Of a DNA stretch of 64,000 bases, positions 8,515 through 16,739 are shown piece by piece. Made by a program: the position numbers and the translations under genes. Position 1 is the stretch's first letter. The number at the start of each line of letters is the position of its first letter. The notes below the pieces were generated by a model that ran no database searches, was not told where the DNA came from, and saw only the letters and a list, made by a program, of their open reading frames with translations. The stretch is from Devosia enhydra (GTDB lineage: Bacteria > Pseudomonadota > Alphaproteobacteria > Rhizobiales > Devosiaceae), in contig NZ_FPKU01000001.1 in NCBI RefSeq assembly GCF_900119845.1, forward strand, positions 1,848,928 to 1,912,927, written 5' to 3'.

Positions 8515-8598
8515 GGGTCGTTCCTGCGAAGCAGGACCCTCTGTTTGCAGGCGAAGAAAACGGAGGTCCCTGCTTTTGCAGAGACGACTTGGCAGGGT
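8515..8598. repeat. Degenerate copy of an inverted-hairpin composite repeat
   Basis: Begins GGGTCGTTCCTGCGAAGCAG and ends at a GACGACTTGGCAGGGT-like stretch, with CGGAGGTCCCTGCTTT in between. It aligns with the intact element at 44724-44812, but both arms have lost stem pairs (TTCCTGC for TCCCTGC; GCAGAGAC for GCAGGGAC). Probably a decayed member of a dispersed intergenic family. Confidence 0.65.
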
Positions 8599-8671
8599 AT
8601 GGCGAAACTTCGTGCCCTTTGGCGCTGCCATGCGTCCAATCAGGACGAGGGCTGTCTGCTCAAGGGCCTTG

Positions 8672-8904
8672 CAGCCCTGCGAGCATAGCGCTCCGGGCCT
8701 TAGCCTATCAAATCCCTCCACCGGAGGGATTCGCCGGCAGGGCCTCGCCGCCCTTCGACCATAGGTCTCAGGGCCTTCGTCGCTCGCGTCGCTCCACCGG
8801 AGCGACGCGTTCCTGCGGACCCTGCCCAAGCCCTGCGAGCATAGCTCTTCGGGCCTGAGCCTCTCAAATCCCTCCACCGGAGGGATTTGCCGGCAGGGCC
8901 GGAC
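8672..8904. repeat. Direct-repeat cluster with three hairpins sharing a TCCACCGGA core
   Basis: Two direct copies of about 72 bases (8672-8744 and 8832-8904) share CCCTGCGAGCATAGC and, further on, AAATCCCTCCACCGGAGGG. Each copy holds a perfect hairpin AATCCCTCC-ACC-GGAGGGATT. Between them lies a third hairpin, CGCGTCGCTCC-ACC-GGAGCGACGCG broken at the same ACC loop, so the core is kept while the stem sequence differs. This is REP/BIME-like organisation. It sits just after efp (minus strand) and could shape the end of that mRNA. Confidence 0.7.
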
Positions 8905-8909
8905 GAGGC

Positions 8910-9479
8910 TCAGTCCTTCGCGCGTTCGACGTAGGAGCCGTCGGCGGTCATGATGACGACGCGGGTGCCGACGCCGATATGGGGGGGCACCATGGTGCGC
9001 ACGCCATTGTTGAGCGTGGCGGGCTTGAAGGAGGAGGACGCCGTCTGGCCCTTCACCACCGGCTCGGTCTCGACGATCTCGAGGGTGACGCGCGCCGGCA
9101 GTTCGATGGCGATGGCATTGCCCTCGAAGGTCTTGAGATAGACCTTCATGCCGTCGGCGAGATAGGCCTTCTGGTCGCCCACCACGTCGTCGCCCACCAC
9201 CAACTGCTCGTAATTCTCGGGCTCCATGAAATGGTGCCCCTCGCCATCCGAATAGAGGTAATCATATTCGCGCTCGTCGACATCGGCCTTCTCGACCATC
9301 TCGACAGTGCGCCAGCGGCCGATGACCTTAACGCCATCGGAGATGCGGCGCATGTTGACGTTGGTGACCGAGTTTCCCTTGCCGGGATGGACGTTTTCGG
9401 CGGTGAGAACGACGTGCAGGGCGCCGTCCTGCTCCACCACATTGCCCTTGCGCAGCGAAGAGGCGATGACCTTGACCAT
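8910..9479 (-). CDS. efp: Translation elongation factor P
   Basis: A 189-residue EF-P with the KOW-like N-terminal domain and two OB-fold domains. It relieves ribosome stalling at consecutive prolines. The loop NVHPGKGNS places the modifiable lysine at residue 34, exactly as in E. coli EF-P. The start at 9479 has AAGGAAGAA upstream. The gene is divergent from epmA, which together with epmB encodes the beta-lysylation enzymes acting on this lysine, so substrate and modifiers share a 135-base intergenic region. Confidence 0.97.
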   Translation of the reverse strand: MVKVIASSLRKGNVVEQDGALHVVLTAENVHPGKGNSVTNVNMRRISDGVKVIGRWRTVEMVEKADVDEREYDYLYSDGEGHHFMEPENYEQLVVGDDVVGDQKAYLADGMKVYLKTFEGNAIAIELPARVTLEIVETEPVVKGQTASSSFKPATLNNGVRTMVPPHIGVGTRVVIMTADGSYVERAKD

Positions 9480-9614
9480 TATTTCTTCCTTGTGGGTTCG
9501 TGCGGCGCGTCGTAGAGGCAGGGCCGTCGCGCGCCAGGATGCAAATCCTTCGGAGCGCCCACTATCGCATTCTGGCGAAAATCTCCAGCCCGCGAACGCG
9601 AAAGGTCGCGACAC

Positions 9615-10682
9615 ATGGTGAGCACGCCAATCCCCGCTCCCTCGCCTTGGTGGTCGCCATCCCGGCATGAGGATCGCCGCCCGCTGCTTCTGGCACGCAA
9701 CCGTATCGTAACGGCCTTCCGCGCCCATCTCGAAGCGCAGGATTTCCTCTTCGTCGATCCCCCTGCCCTGCAGCGCTCGCCGGGCAACGAGACGCATCTG
9801 CATGCCTTTGCCACCGAAATGATCGGCAATGACGGCAGGGGCCATGCCGCTTATCTCCACACCTCCCCCGAATTCTCGATGAAAAAGCTCTTGGCGGCGG
9901 GGGAAAGCCGCATTGCCAGCTTCGGGCATGTGTTCCGCAACCGCGAGCGCGGGCCGCTGCATCACCCCGAATTCACCATGCTCGAATGGTATCGGGCCGG
10001 CGAGGATTACGATGCGGTGATCGATGATTGCGTCGCCCTGGTGCGCCTCGCTGCCGAAACGGCGGGCACGACCACGCTGCGCCATCGCCAGCGCACGGCC
10101 GATGCCTTTGCCGCGCCGCAGCGCCTGTCGGTGGCCGATGCCTTTGCCGAATTCGCCGGCATCGACCTGATGGCGACCATCGATGCGACGGGCCGGCTGG
10201 ATGCGGAGGCGCTGGCCGAGGCGATGCGGCGCACAGGCCTTGCCCTGCCGCACGACATTACGTGGAGCTATCTCTTCTCACGCGTGCTGGTGGAAAAGAT
10301 CGAGCCGATGCTGGGCGATGGTCGGATCACGGTGCTCGATCGCTACCCCCTCTGCGAGGCGGCGCTGGCCCGGCCGGCCGCCGACGATCCGCGCGTCGCC
10401 GAACGCTTCGAGCTTTATGGCTGCGGAGTGGAACTGGCCAATGGCTTCGGGGAATTGACCGATGCCGGCATCCAGCGCGAGCGCTTTTCGGCCGAAATGG
10501 CGGAAAAGGAGCGGCTCTATGGCGAGCGCTATCCGATCGACGAGGATCTGCTCGCTGCCCTGCCCCTGATGAAGCCGACAAGCGGCGTGGCGCTCGGCTT
10601 TGATCGGCTGGTGATGCTGGTGACCGGCGCCCCGCATATCGAGCAGGTCATCTGGGTGCCGGTGATGGAGCCGGGCCGATGA
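9615..10682 (+). CDS. epmA: EF-P beta-lysine ligase EpmA (PoxA/GenX)
   Basis: A 355-residue class II lysyl-tRNA synthetase paralogue lacking the anticodon-binding domain. Class II motif 2 is [19 protein letters not shown] and motif 3 is [24 protein letters not shown] is the expected substrate-pocket segment. It activates (R)-beta-lysine and attaches it to Lys34 of EF-P. Its stop overlaps the epmB start by four bases (ATGA), indicating translational coupling. The N-terminal 15 residues are unusual and the true start could be slightly downstream. Confidence 0.95.
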   Translation: MVSTPIPAPSPWWSPSRHEDRRPLLLARNRIVTAFRAHLEAQDFLFVDPPALQRSPGNETHLHAFATEMIGNDGRGHAAYLHTSPEFSMKKLLAAGESRIASFGHVFRNRERGPLHHPEFTMLEWYRAGEDYDAVIDDCVALVRLAAETAGTTTLRHRQRTADAFAAPQRLSVADAFAEFAGIDLMATIDATGRLDAEALAEAMRRTGLALPHDITWSYLFSRVLVEKIEPMLGDGRITVLDRYPLCEAALARPAADDPRVAERFELYGCGVELANGFGELTDAGIQRERFSAEMAEKERLYGERYPIDEDLLAALPLMKPTSGVALGFDRLVMLVTGAPHIEQVIWVPVMEPGR

Positions 10683-11755
10683 AGCTTGATCGCACGCTGC
10701 GCAATCCGGCCGACCTCGTGGCCGCCGGCCTGCTGCCAGAGGCGCGACAGGCCGAGGCAGACGCCGTTGCGGTGCGCTATGCCGTGGCCGTGACCCCGGC
10801 GATGGCAGCACTGATCGACCGGGGTGATCCTGCCGACCCGATCGCGCGCCAGTTCGTGCCCGATGCGCGTGAGTTGCAGACCACCCCGGAAGAGCGCGAC
10901 GACCCTATCGGCGATCTCAGCCACTCGCCGGTCGAGGGCATCGTGCATCGCTATCCCGACCGGGTGCTGCTCAAGGCCGTGCATGTGTGTCCGGTCTATT
11001 GCCGCTTCTGCTTCCGCCGCGAAATGGTGGGGCCCGAAGGGCTGGGCACGCTCTCGCCCGACGCGCTCGACCGGGCAATCGGCTACATCGCTGCGCATCC
11101 CGAGATCTGGGAGGTGATCCTCACCGGCGGCGATCCGCTGGTGCTGTCGGCGCGCCGGCTGCGCGAGATGATGGAGCGTTTGGCTACCATCGACCATGTC
11201 CGGATCGTGCGCATCCACACCCGCGTGCCCGTGGTTGCGCCGGAGCGGATCGATGCGGGCCTCGTTGCCGCCATAAGGTCATCGGGCAAGGCCAGCTACC
11301 TTGCCGTGCATGCCAACCATGCCCGCGAGCTGACCCCCGAGGCACGCGCCGCCTGCGCGCAGCTTTCGGATGCCGGCATCGTGCTCCTCGGCCAGACTGT
11401 GCTGCTGCGGGGCGTGAATGATGATGTGGAGACGATGGCTGCCCTGATGCGCGCCATGGTCGAGACCCGCATCAAGCCCTATTACCTGCACCACCCCGAT
11501 CTTGCGCCCGGCACGGCGCATTTCCGCGTGCCGATCGCCGAAGGGCAGGCGCTGGTCGCGGCGCTGCGCGGGCGCATCTCGGGGCTCTGCCAGCCGACCT
11601 ATATCCTCGATATTCCGGGCGGGCACGGCAAGGCGCCGATCGCGGCGAACCCGATCGAGGAGGTCGCGCCGGGCTGCCATGCGGTCACCGACTTCCGCGG
11701 TCAACGCCACCTCTATCCGCCGGCCCCCGAAAGCAGCGGCGACAGCACGTCGTAG
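10679..11755 (+). CDS. epmB: EF-P lysine 2,3-aminomutase EpmB (radical SAM)
   Basis: A 358-residue radical SAM/PLP enzyme making (R)-beta-lysine for EpmA. The iron-sulfur motif CPVYCRFC gives Cys104, Cys108 and Cys111. ILTGGDPLVL is the glycine-rich SAM-binding segment, and the PLP lysine is expected in DIPGGHGKAPI near the C-terminus. It lies within the usual length for EpmB and is shorter than clostridial lysine aminomutase. Its 3' end overlaps the convergent TSUP gene by 43 bases. Confidence 0.95.
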   Translation: MKLDRTLRNPADLVAAGLLPEARQAEADAVAVRYAVAVTPAMAALIDRGDPADPIARQFVPDARELQTTPEERDDPIGDLSHSPVEGIVHRYPDRVLLKAVHVCPVYCRFCFRREMVGPEGLGTLSPDALDRAIGYIAAHPEIWEVILTGGDPLVLSARRLREMMERLATIDHVRIVRIHTRVPVVAPERIDAGLVAAIRSSGKASYLAVHANHARELTPEARAACAQLSDAGIVLLGQTVLLRGVNDDVETMAALMRAMVETRIKPYYLHHPDLAPGTAHFRVPIAEGQALVAALRGRISGLCQPTYILDIPGGHGKAPIAANPIEEVAPGCHAVTDFRGQRHLYPPAPESSGDSTS

Positions 11756-12477
11756 GAGAGCTTGAACGCGAGGCCGGTGAGCACCACCAGCACGATCCGG
11801 CCAAAGGCCCCGGGGTCCATGCGGGTGCCCAGCCAGTTGCCGAAGGTCATGCCGGCAAAGACCGGCGCGATGGCCATGGCGCTCAGCAGCAGCCAGTCGG
11901 TTCGCAACTGCCCGAGGCCGAACAGCGTCAGGGTCTGAACGCTGCCGAACATGAGGAACAGGGTCGAGACCGAAACCACGAACTGCGGGCGGGGAATGCC
12001 GAGCGCATTGAGATAGGGCAGCGAGGCGGGCGCCGAGAGCCCGGAGGCGCCCTGCAGCAGCCCCGAGATCCAGCCCGCCGGCAGGGCAAGGCGCTTGGCG
12101 GCCTGAGGGCTCAAGGCCCAATGCGGCTTGAGCAGCCGAAAGATGACGTAACTGACCAACGCCGCGGCAAGCACCCCGGTCAGCGCCGTGATCGGCAGGC
12201 CCACCAGCATGAAGCTGCCCATCAACACCCCGATGAAAGCAGCGATGACGAAGGGCGCGAGGAAAGGCAGGCCGACGAAATTCCGCCTGTAGGCCACAAG
12301 CTGCCAGGCATTGGTGACGATCGTAGGCAGGAGCATAGTCACCACTGCCAGCCGCACATCGTAGATCGCAGAGATCGCCGGCACGGCCAGGAGCGGCGCG
12401 CCGGCGCCCGTTGCGCCTTTCAGCACACCGCCAATGGCGAGGCAGAAGGCGATGATGGCAAGATCGATCGGTGACAC
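11713..12477 (-). CDS. TSUP-family (TauE/SafE) membrane exporter/permease
   Basis: A 254-residue membrane protein with about eight hydrophobic segments. The GGVLKGATGAGAPLLAVPAI region is the N-terminal TSUP repeat, with a second, similar segment GLLQGASGLSAPASLPYL, the internal duplication characteristic of the family. Members move sulfite, sulfoacetate or other organic anions; the substrate here cannot be inferred. The gene lies 81 bases after the oxidoreductase gene on the same strand and may be its last operon partner. Confidence 0.9.
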   Translation of the reverse strand: MSPIDLAIIAFCLAIGGVLKGATGAGAPLLAVPAISAIYDVRLAVVTMLLPTIVTNAWQLVAYRRNFVGLPFLAPFVIAAFIGVLMGSFMLVGLPITALTGVLAAALVSYVIFRLLKPHWALSPQAAKRLALPAGWISGLLQGASGLSAPASLPYLNALGIPRPQFVVSVSTLFLMFGSVQTLTLFGLGQLRTDWLLLSAMAIAPVFAGMTFGNWLGTRMDPGAFGRIVLVVLTGLAFKLSYDVLSPLLSGAGG

Positions 12478-12558
12478 GAAGCGCGGCGTCCTTGGGCTTG
12501 GCCCGCTCTATAGCGCCGCGAGCCGGGCCCAGGCTACCGCGCCAAAGGGCTTAAGGCT

Positions 12559-13794
12559 TCAGCGCCGCGCCACCACCGGCACATAGTCGTCGAGCACCTC
12601 ACCGGCCCTGACCGTGCGGCCCTCTTCGGCCGATTTGTAGAGCGCCATCAGCATCTCGGTCACCGCCACGCCATCATGGAAGGTCTCCATCGGCATCTGG
12701 CCCTTGCGGAAGGCCTCCACCATGTGGCGGTTTTCCTCGGTATAACCATAGACGCCGGCTTCGTCCTCGAGCACCGGCATCAGCCCCTGCTCGGCATTCT
12801 GCTTTTCGACGAGGTCTTCGCCCTCGGCGCCCTCGACGGCACGCGACATGAACACCTTGAGCCCGCTCGAAAGCGAGGAAAACTCCATCGCATATTCTGG
12901 CCCCAGCAGTTCGAGCTGGATGCGCAGCCCTGCCCCGACATAGGCCCAGGAGGTGGTGGCCTCGACGATCACCTCCGAGCCATCCTCTGCCTCGAAGGTG
13001 ATCATGCCGCGCGCAAAATCCTCCGACGGGTGGCGGGTATAGTCGACGCCCTTCATCCGCCGTGCCAGATCGGCAGCGTAATGGGGCTTGGTCCATTTGA
13101 GCATGGCGATGGCGCCGGTGGCATTCTTGAAGGTCAGCGACGACCGGGGCGCGCCCGGCGCTGTCAGCATGAAGCGCGCCACTTCTATGGAGTGGCACAT
13201 CATGTCGAGCAGCGCACCGCCGCCCTGCTCGTCGCCCTGCCAGAACCAGGGCTCGTGCGGGCCCGAATGCTCTTCGGCAGCACGCGCGAGATAGGGGCGG
13301 CCGGTTGCCGGCACGGCGCGGCGCCAGATGATCTCCTTGCCCCGGAGCACGGCGGTCGAGAACAGCTGGTTTTCGAGATAGCCGTGCAGCAGGCCCGACC
13401 CCTCGGCCAGCGCCAGCATCGCCTTGGCCTCCTTGAGGGTGCGGGCGAGCGGCTTTTCGCAGGCCACCGCGAAGACCTGCGAGCGCTTGGCCGCAACGGC
13501 ATCGGCAATGGTCTGCATCACGCCGAGCCGCGTCGGGTTGGGCGAGAGGATCCAGATGGCATCGACGTCATCGGCCTCGACGAGGGCCTCGAGGCTCTCA
13601 TGCACGCGGCAGGCCCCGAGATCGAGTTCACCCACCGCATCGGCAAAGGCCTGGCGCTTGGCCGGGGTGGGCGAATAGACGCCCGTGACCTCGACATTGC
13701 GCACCCCAAGCAGCGACTTGAGATGGAAATGGGCGATGAAGCCCGAGCCGACAAAGCCGATGCGGAGCGTCTTGCGGGGGAAGGAGGTGGTCAT
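12559..13794 (-). CDS. Gfo/Idh/MocA-family NAD(P)-dependent oxidoreductase
   Basis: A 411-residue sugar/inositol-type dehydrogenase. The Rossmann motif GFVGSGFIAHFHLKSL is at about residues 13-28, the signature lysine lies in ACEKPLART, and the substrate-domain His is in GGGALLDMMCHSIEV. It overlaps the LacI gene by four bases and is downstream of a sugar ABC transporter, so it probably oxidises the imported sugar or polyol. Length is at the upper end for the family. Confidence 0.93.
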   Translation of the reverse strand: MTTSFPRKTLRIGFVGSGFIAHFHLKSLLGVRNVEVTGVYSPTPAKRQAFADAVGELDLGACRVHESLEALVEADDVDAIWILSPNPTRLGVMQTIADAVAAKRSQVFAVACEKPLARTLKEAKAMLALAEGSGLLHGYLENQLFSTAVLRGKEIIWRRAVPATGRPYLARAAEEHSGPHEPWFWQGDEQGGGALLDMMCHSIEVARFMLTAPGAPRSSLTFKNATGAIAMLKWTKPHYAADLARRMKGVDYTRHPSEDFARGMITFEAEDGSEVIVEATTSWAYVGAGLRIQLELLGPEYAMEFSSLSSGLKVFMSRAVEGAEGEDLVEKQNAEQGLMPVLEDEAGVYGYTEENRHMVEAFRKGQMPMETFHDGVAVTEMLMALYKSAEEGRTVRAGEVLDDYVPVVARR

Positions 13795-14813
13795 CGCAAA
13801 AGAGCCCTTCTTGCGTTCACGGTACAGGGAGCGGCGGAAGCCCGTTCGACGAGTTCGACGGGCAGGATGGCGTTGGCGGGATCGGCACGGCCTTCCAGCA
13901 GGTCGATCATCATCGCCATCGACGCACGGCCGATCTCGCGGCGCGGCTGGCGCACGCTGGTCAAAGGCGGATCGGAGGCGGTGGCAAAGACGATGTCGTC
14001 AAACCCCACCACCGAGATATCGCCCGGCACGCTGAGACCGCGGGCGCGCAGCGCGTTGATCGCGCCGACAGCCATTTCGTCATTGGAGCAAAAGAGCGCC
14101 GTGAAGGCGGCAGCGCCCGACAGCAGCTGTTCGACTGCCCTCTGCCCGCCCTCGTAATGGAAATCGGCGTGGACGGTGAGAGCCGGGTCGACAGGCAGTC
14201 CGGCCGCAGCCAGCGCGGCGCGGTAGCCCTCATGCCGCTGGCGCGGCATCACATCTGTCATCGGGCCGGTGATATGGGCGATGCGGCTGTGGCCAAGCCC
14301 GACGAGGTAATTGATGGCAAGGGCGGCGGCGGCGCGATTGTCGATGGCAATGGTGGGCAGGCGCACGCCATCGACCAGTTCGAGCGAGACGACGATGGGC
14401 GGCAGGGGCGCCGAATGGATGGCCTCGGGCACCCGGCCGGTCATCAGGATCAGACCATCGGCCTGCCGGTTCCGCACCATTTCGACATAGCGAAGGATGC
14501 GCTGGTCATCATGGCCGGCATCGCCCATCAGCACGCGATAGCCATTGGCATAGGCGTGCTCTTCCACGCCGCGATAGATATCGAGATAGAAGGGGTTGGA
14601 GATGTCGCGCACGAGCAGCACGACATTGCCGGTGGAGCGGCGGCGAAAATCCACCGCCTGCCGATTGGGGATGAAGCCCGTGGCCTTGACGGCGGCCAAG
14701 ACCTTTTCGCGCGTCGCGTCGGTAACCTTGTCGGGGTGCGACAGCGCCCTGGAAACCGTGGCGATCGACACGCCGGCCAGTTCGGCGACCGCCCTGATGG
14801 TGGGCGCGCTCAT
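13791..14813 (-). CDS. LacI-family transcriptional regulator
   Basis: A 340-residue repressor. The helix-turn-helix IRAVAELAGVSIATVSRALSHPDKV covers residues 6-30, then the hinge helix and a periplasmic-binding-protein-like sugar sensor domain. The ATG at 14813 is chosen because the headpiece starts there and because it overlaps the permease stop by four bases. It most likely controls the transporter operon through the TGTAACCGGTTACA palindrome at 19473. The regulator is co-transcribed at the distal end, implying autoregulation. Confidence 0.94.
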   Translation of the reverse strand: MSAPTIRAVAELAGVSIATVSRALSHPDKVTDATREKVLAAVKATGFIPNRQAVDFRRRSTGNVVLLVRDISNPFYLDIYRGVEEHAYANGYRVLMGDAGHDDQRILRYVEMVRNRQADGLILMTGRVPEAIHSAPLPPIVVSLELVDGVRLPTIAIDNRAAAALAINYLVGLGHSRIAHITGPMTDVMPRQRHEGYRAALAAAGLPVDPALTVHADFHYEGGQRAVEQLLSGAAAFTALFCSNDEMAVGAINALRARGLSVPGDISVVGFDDIVFATASDPPLTSVRQPRREIGRASMAMMIDLLEGRADPANAILPVELVERASAAPCTVNARRALLR

Positions 14814-15766
14814 GCCCTGAGGCGCCCGGCCCGGCCGTAAAGCAGCATCAGCATCAGCAGCACGGCGCCAAAGATCAGCTGACGGCCCCAGAATTCGAGC
14901 TGGAGGGTGGTCAGCACGCTGGTCAGAAGCGTCAGCGCGATGGCCCCGAGCATGGCGCCGAAATAATTGCCCTGCCCGCCGGCCAGCGAAATGCCGCCGA
15001 TGACCACCGCGATCACCGAGGGCAGCACATATTGGTCGCCCACCGAGACGAAGCTGTTGCCGGTATAGCCGATGACGATGACGCCGGTCAGGCCGGCAAA
15101 CAGCCCTGACAGCCCATAGAGCAGCGTGCGGATGGCGCGCACCGGCAGGCCGGTGAGTTCGGCGGCCCGCTCGTTCGAGCCTATGGCGTAGATGGCGTAG
15201 CCGAGCCGCGTGCGGCGCAAAAGCACCCACATCAGCACGCCCACCAGCGCCCAGAGGATGAGGATGCCGGGCAGGCCGAACACCAGCGGCCGATTGACGA
15301 AGGCCATCAGCGCCGGGGCGGCATTGCCCGAGGGGATGCCGCGTGAGATCACGATCAGCGCGCCCTGCACCACACCGGTCATGCCCAGCGTCATCACGAG
15401 CGGGGGGATGCGCAGCATCGTGACACCCAGCCCGTTGATAAGCCCGATGAGGAAGGTCGCCCCGCCCGCCACCAGCACGGCGAGGAAAATAGAACCATCC
15501 TGCCCCGCCATGACATTGCCGGCGAGCACGGCGCCGAGTGAAATCGAGGCGCCGACCGACAGATCGATGCCCTCGCGACCGCCAATGACGACGAGCGACT
15601 GCCCGGCCGCGACGAGCCCGAGAATGGCGGAGACGACGAGGAGCCGCACAATCTGGTCGCCGCGCGCAAAGCCGGGAGACAGGGCCTCGCCGGCCGCCAG
15701 CAGCACGAGGATGGAGAGCGTCGCGAGAACCAGCGGATCGGTGAGGGTGGAGCGCAGGCGGTTCAT
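14810..15766 (-). CDS. Sugar ABC transporter permease (RbsC type) 2
   Basis: A 318-residue polytopic permease of the ribose/xylose BPD_transp_2 family. Conserved segments are GREGIDLSVGASISLGAVLAG and GSNERAAELTGLPV, the cytoplasmic coupling helix. Two adjacent ATG codons exist; I use the second (15766), seven bases after AGGAG. It pairs with the other permease, encoded just upstream, as the heterodimeric membrane pore for the RbsA-like ATPase. Confidence 0.92.
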   Translation of the reverse strand: MNRLRSTLTDPLVLATLSILVLLAAGEALSPGFARGDQIVRLLVVSAILGLVAAGQSLVVIGGREGIDLSVGASISLGAVLAGNVMAGQDGSIFLAVLVAGGATFLIGLINGLGVTMLRIPPLVMTLGMTGVVQGALIVISRGIPSGNAAPALMAFVNRPLVFGLPGILILWALVGVLMWVLLRRTRLGYAIYAIGSNERAAELTGLPVRAIRTLLYGLSGLFAGLTGVIVIGYTGNSFVSVGDQYVLPSVIAVVIGGISLAGGQGNYFGAMLGAIALTLLTSVLTTLQLEFWGRQLIFGAVLLMLMLLYGRAGRLRA

Positions 15767-15776
15767 CATCTGGCTC

Positions 15777-16739
15777 CTAGCGCCGCGCCACCAGCACGCC
15801 GCCGGCCAGCGCCAGCAGGGTGATGAGGCCCTGGATGAGGGTCTGGTACTCGAACGGGAAGCGGGCAAAGAAGATGACATTGCCGATCATGCCCAGCACC
15901 AGCGCGCCGAGCACCGCGCCGAAGGCGGAGCCCGATCCGCCCGCGAGCGCAGCGCCGCCGAGCACGACCGCAGAGATCGAAGAGAGGGCGAGAAGGCGGC
16001 CCATCAGCGGATCCCCGCTCGCGGTCTCTCCCGTAAGACACAGGCTGGCAAAGGCGGCAAAGAGGCCGGCGAGCACATAGGCAAGGATGCGGATGCGCGC
16101 CACCGGAAGCCCGCTCTGGAAGGCGGCCTGCCGCAACCCGCCCACGGCCGAGAGATGCTTGATGAAGGGGCGTCGCGCAATGATCGCGATGATGACGAGC
16201 GCAAGGATCAGCACCCAGAGCACCACCGGCAGGCCGAGCACGGCTCCACCATAGGTGCGCCAGTATTCGGCCGGCACCGGCAGTCCGGCCGTCGGCAGGA
16301 TGCGCAGCGCCAGTCCGCCGAAGATGATGCCGGTGGCAAAGGTGGTGACGATAGCCTGGAAGCGCAGGCCGGCGATCAGGAGCCCGTTGACGAGCCCGCA
16401 GGCGACCCCGGTGAGGATGCCCGCCCCGATCCCTGCGAAAATCGCCGGCACCCCGCCGCCCAGCGCCGCGATGACCGAAACGGTGACCACATTGACCAGC
16501 GCCACAATGGAGCCCACCGACAGGTCGATATCGCCGCCGAGGATCACATAGCTCTGCCCGATCGCGACCAGCACCACCGGCAGGAACACGGTGAGGTTGG
16601 ACTTGAGCACATTGGGCGTGACGAGATTGGGCTGGAGGATCCAGTTGATGACAAAGAGCGCAATGAGCGCGCTCAGCGTCACCAGCCAGACGCGATTGCG
16701 CAGCGCGGCCATGGCAGGGTTTGTGCGGGCCGGGGTCAT
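15777..16739 (-). CDS. Sugar ABC transporter permease (RbsC type) 1
   Basis: A 320-residue polytopic permease homologous to the adjacent one. GGDIDLSVGSIVALVNVVTV is the family's conserved membrane motif; the coupling helix region is VGGLRQAAFQSGLPVARIRI. The ATG at 16739 has GGGAGGG upstream and overlaps the ATPase stop by four bases. Inner-membrane subunit of the sugar importer. Confidence 0.93.
   Translation of the reverse strand: MTPARTNPAMAALRNRVWLVTLSALIALFVINWILQPNLVTPNVLKSNLTVFLPVVLVAIGQSYVILGGDIDLSVGSIVALVNVVTVSVIAALGGGVPAIFAGIGAGILTGVACGLVNGLLIAGLRFQAIVTTFATGIIFGGLALRILPTAGLPVPAEYWRTYGGAVLGLPVVLWVLILALVIIAIIARRPFIKHLSAVGGLRQAAFQSGLPVARIRILAYVLAGLFAAFASLCLTGETASGDPLMGRLLALSSISAVVLGGAALAGGSGSAFGAVLGALVLGMIGNVIFFARFPFEYQTLIQGLITLLALAGGVLVARR

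Larger units (their letters stand above)
8202..8909. other. 708-base intergenic region: terminator, micro-ORF and repeat clusters
   Basis: No conventional gene fits here on either strand; the longer open frames run through palindromic repeats and match no family I know. From left to right it holds a bidirectional terminator, a 23-codon frame with a very strong ribosome site (minus strand), a degenerate copy of an inverted hairpin element (8515-8598), and a direct-repeat/hairpin cluster (8672-8904). Confidence 0.7.

Noticed and set aside
8314..8877. 187-codon minus-strand frame through the repeat cluster
   Set aside because: Most of its length is repeat DNA with palindromes, it has no recognisable domain, and the well-supported translation start (8385) is internal and begins only the last 23 codons, read in the same frame.
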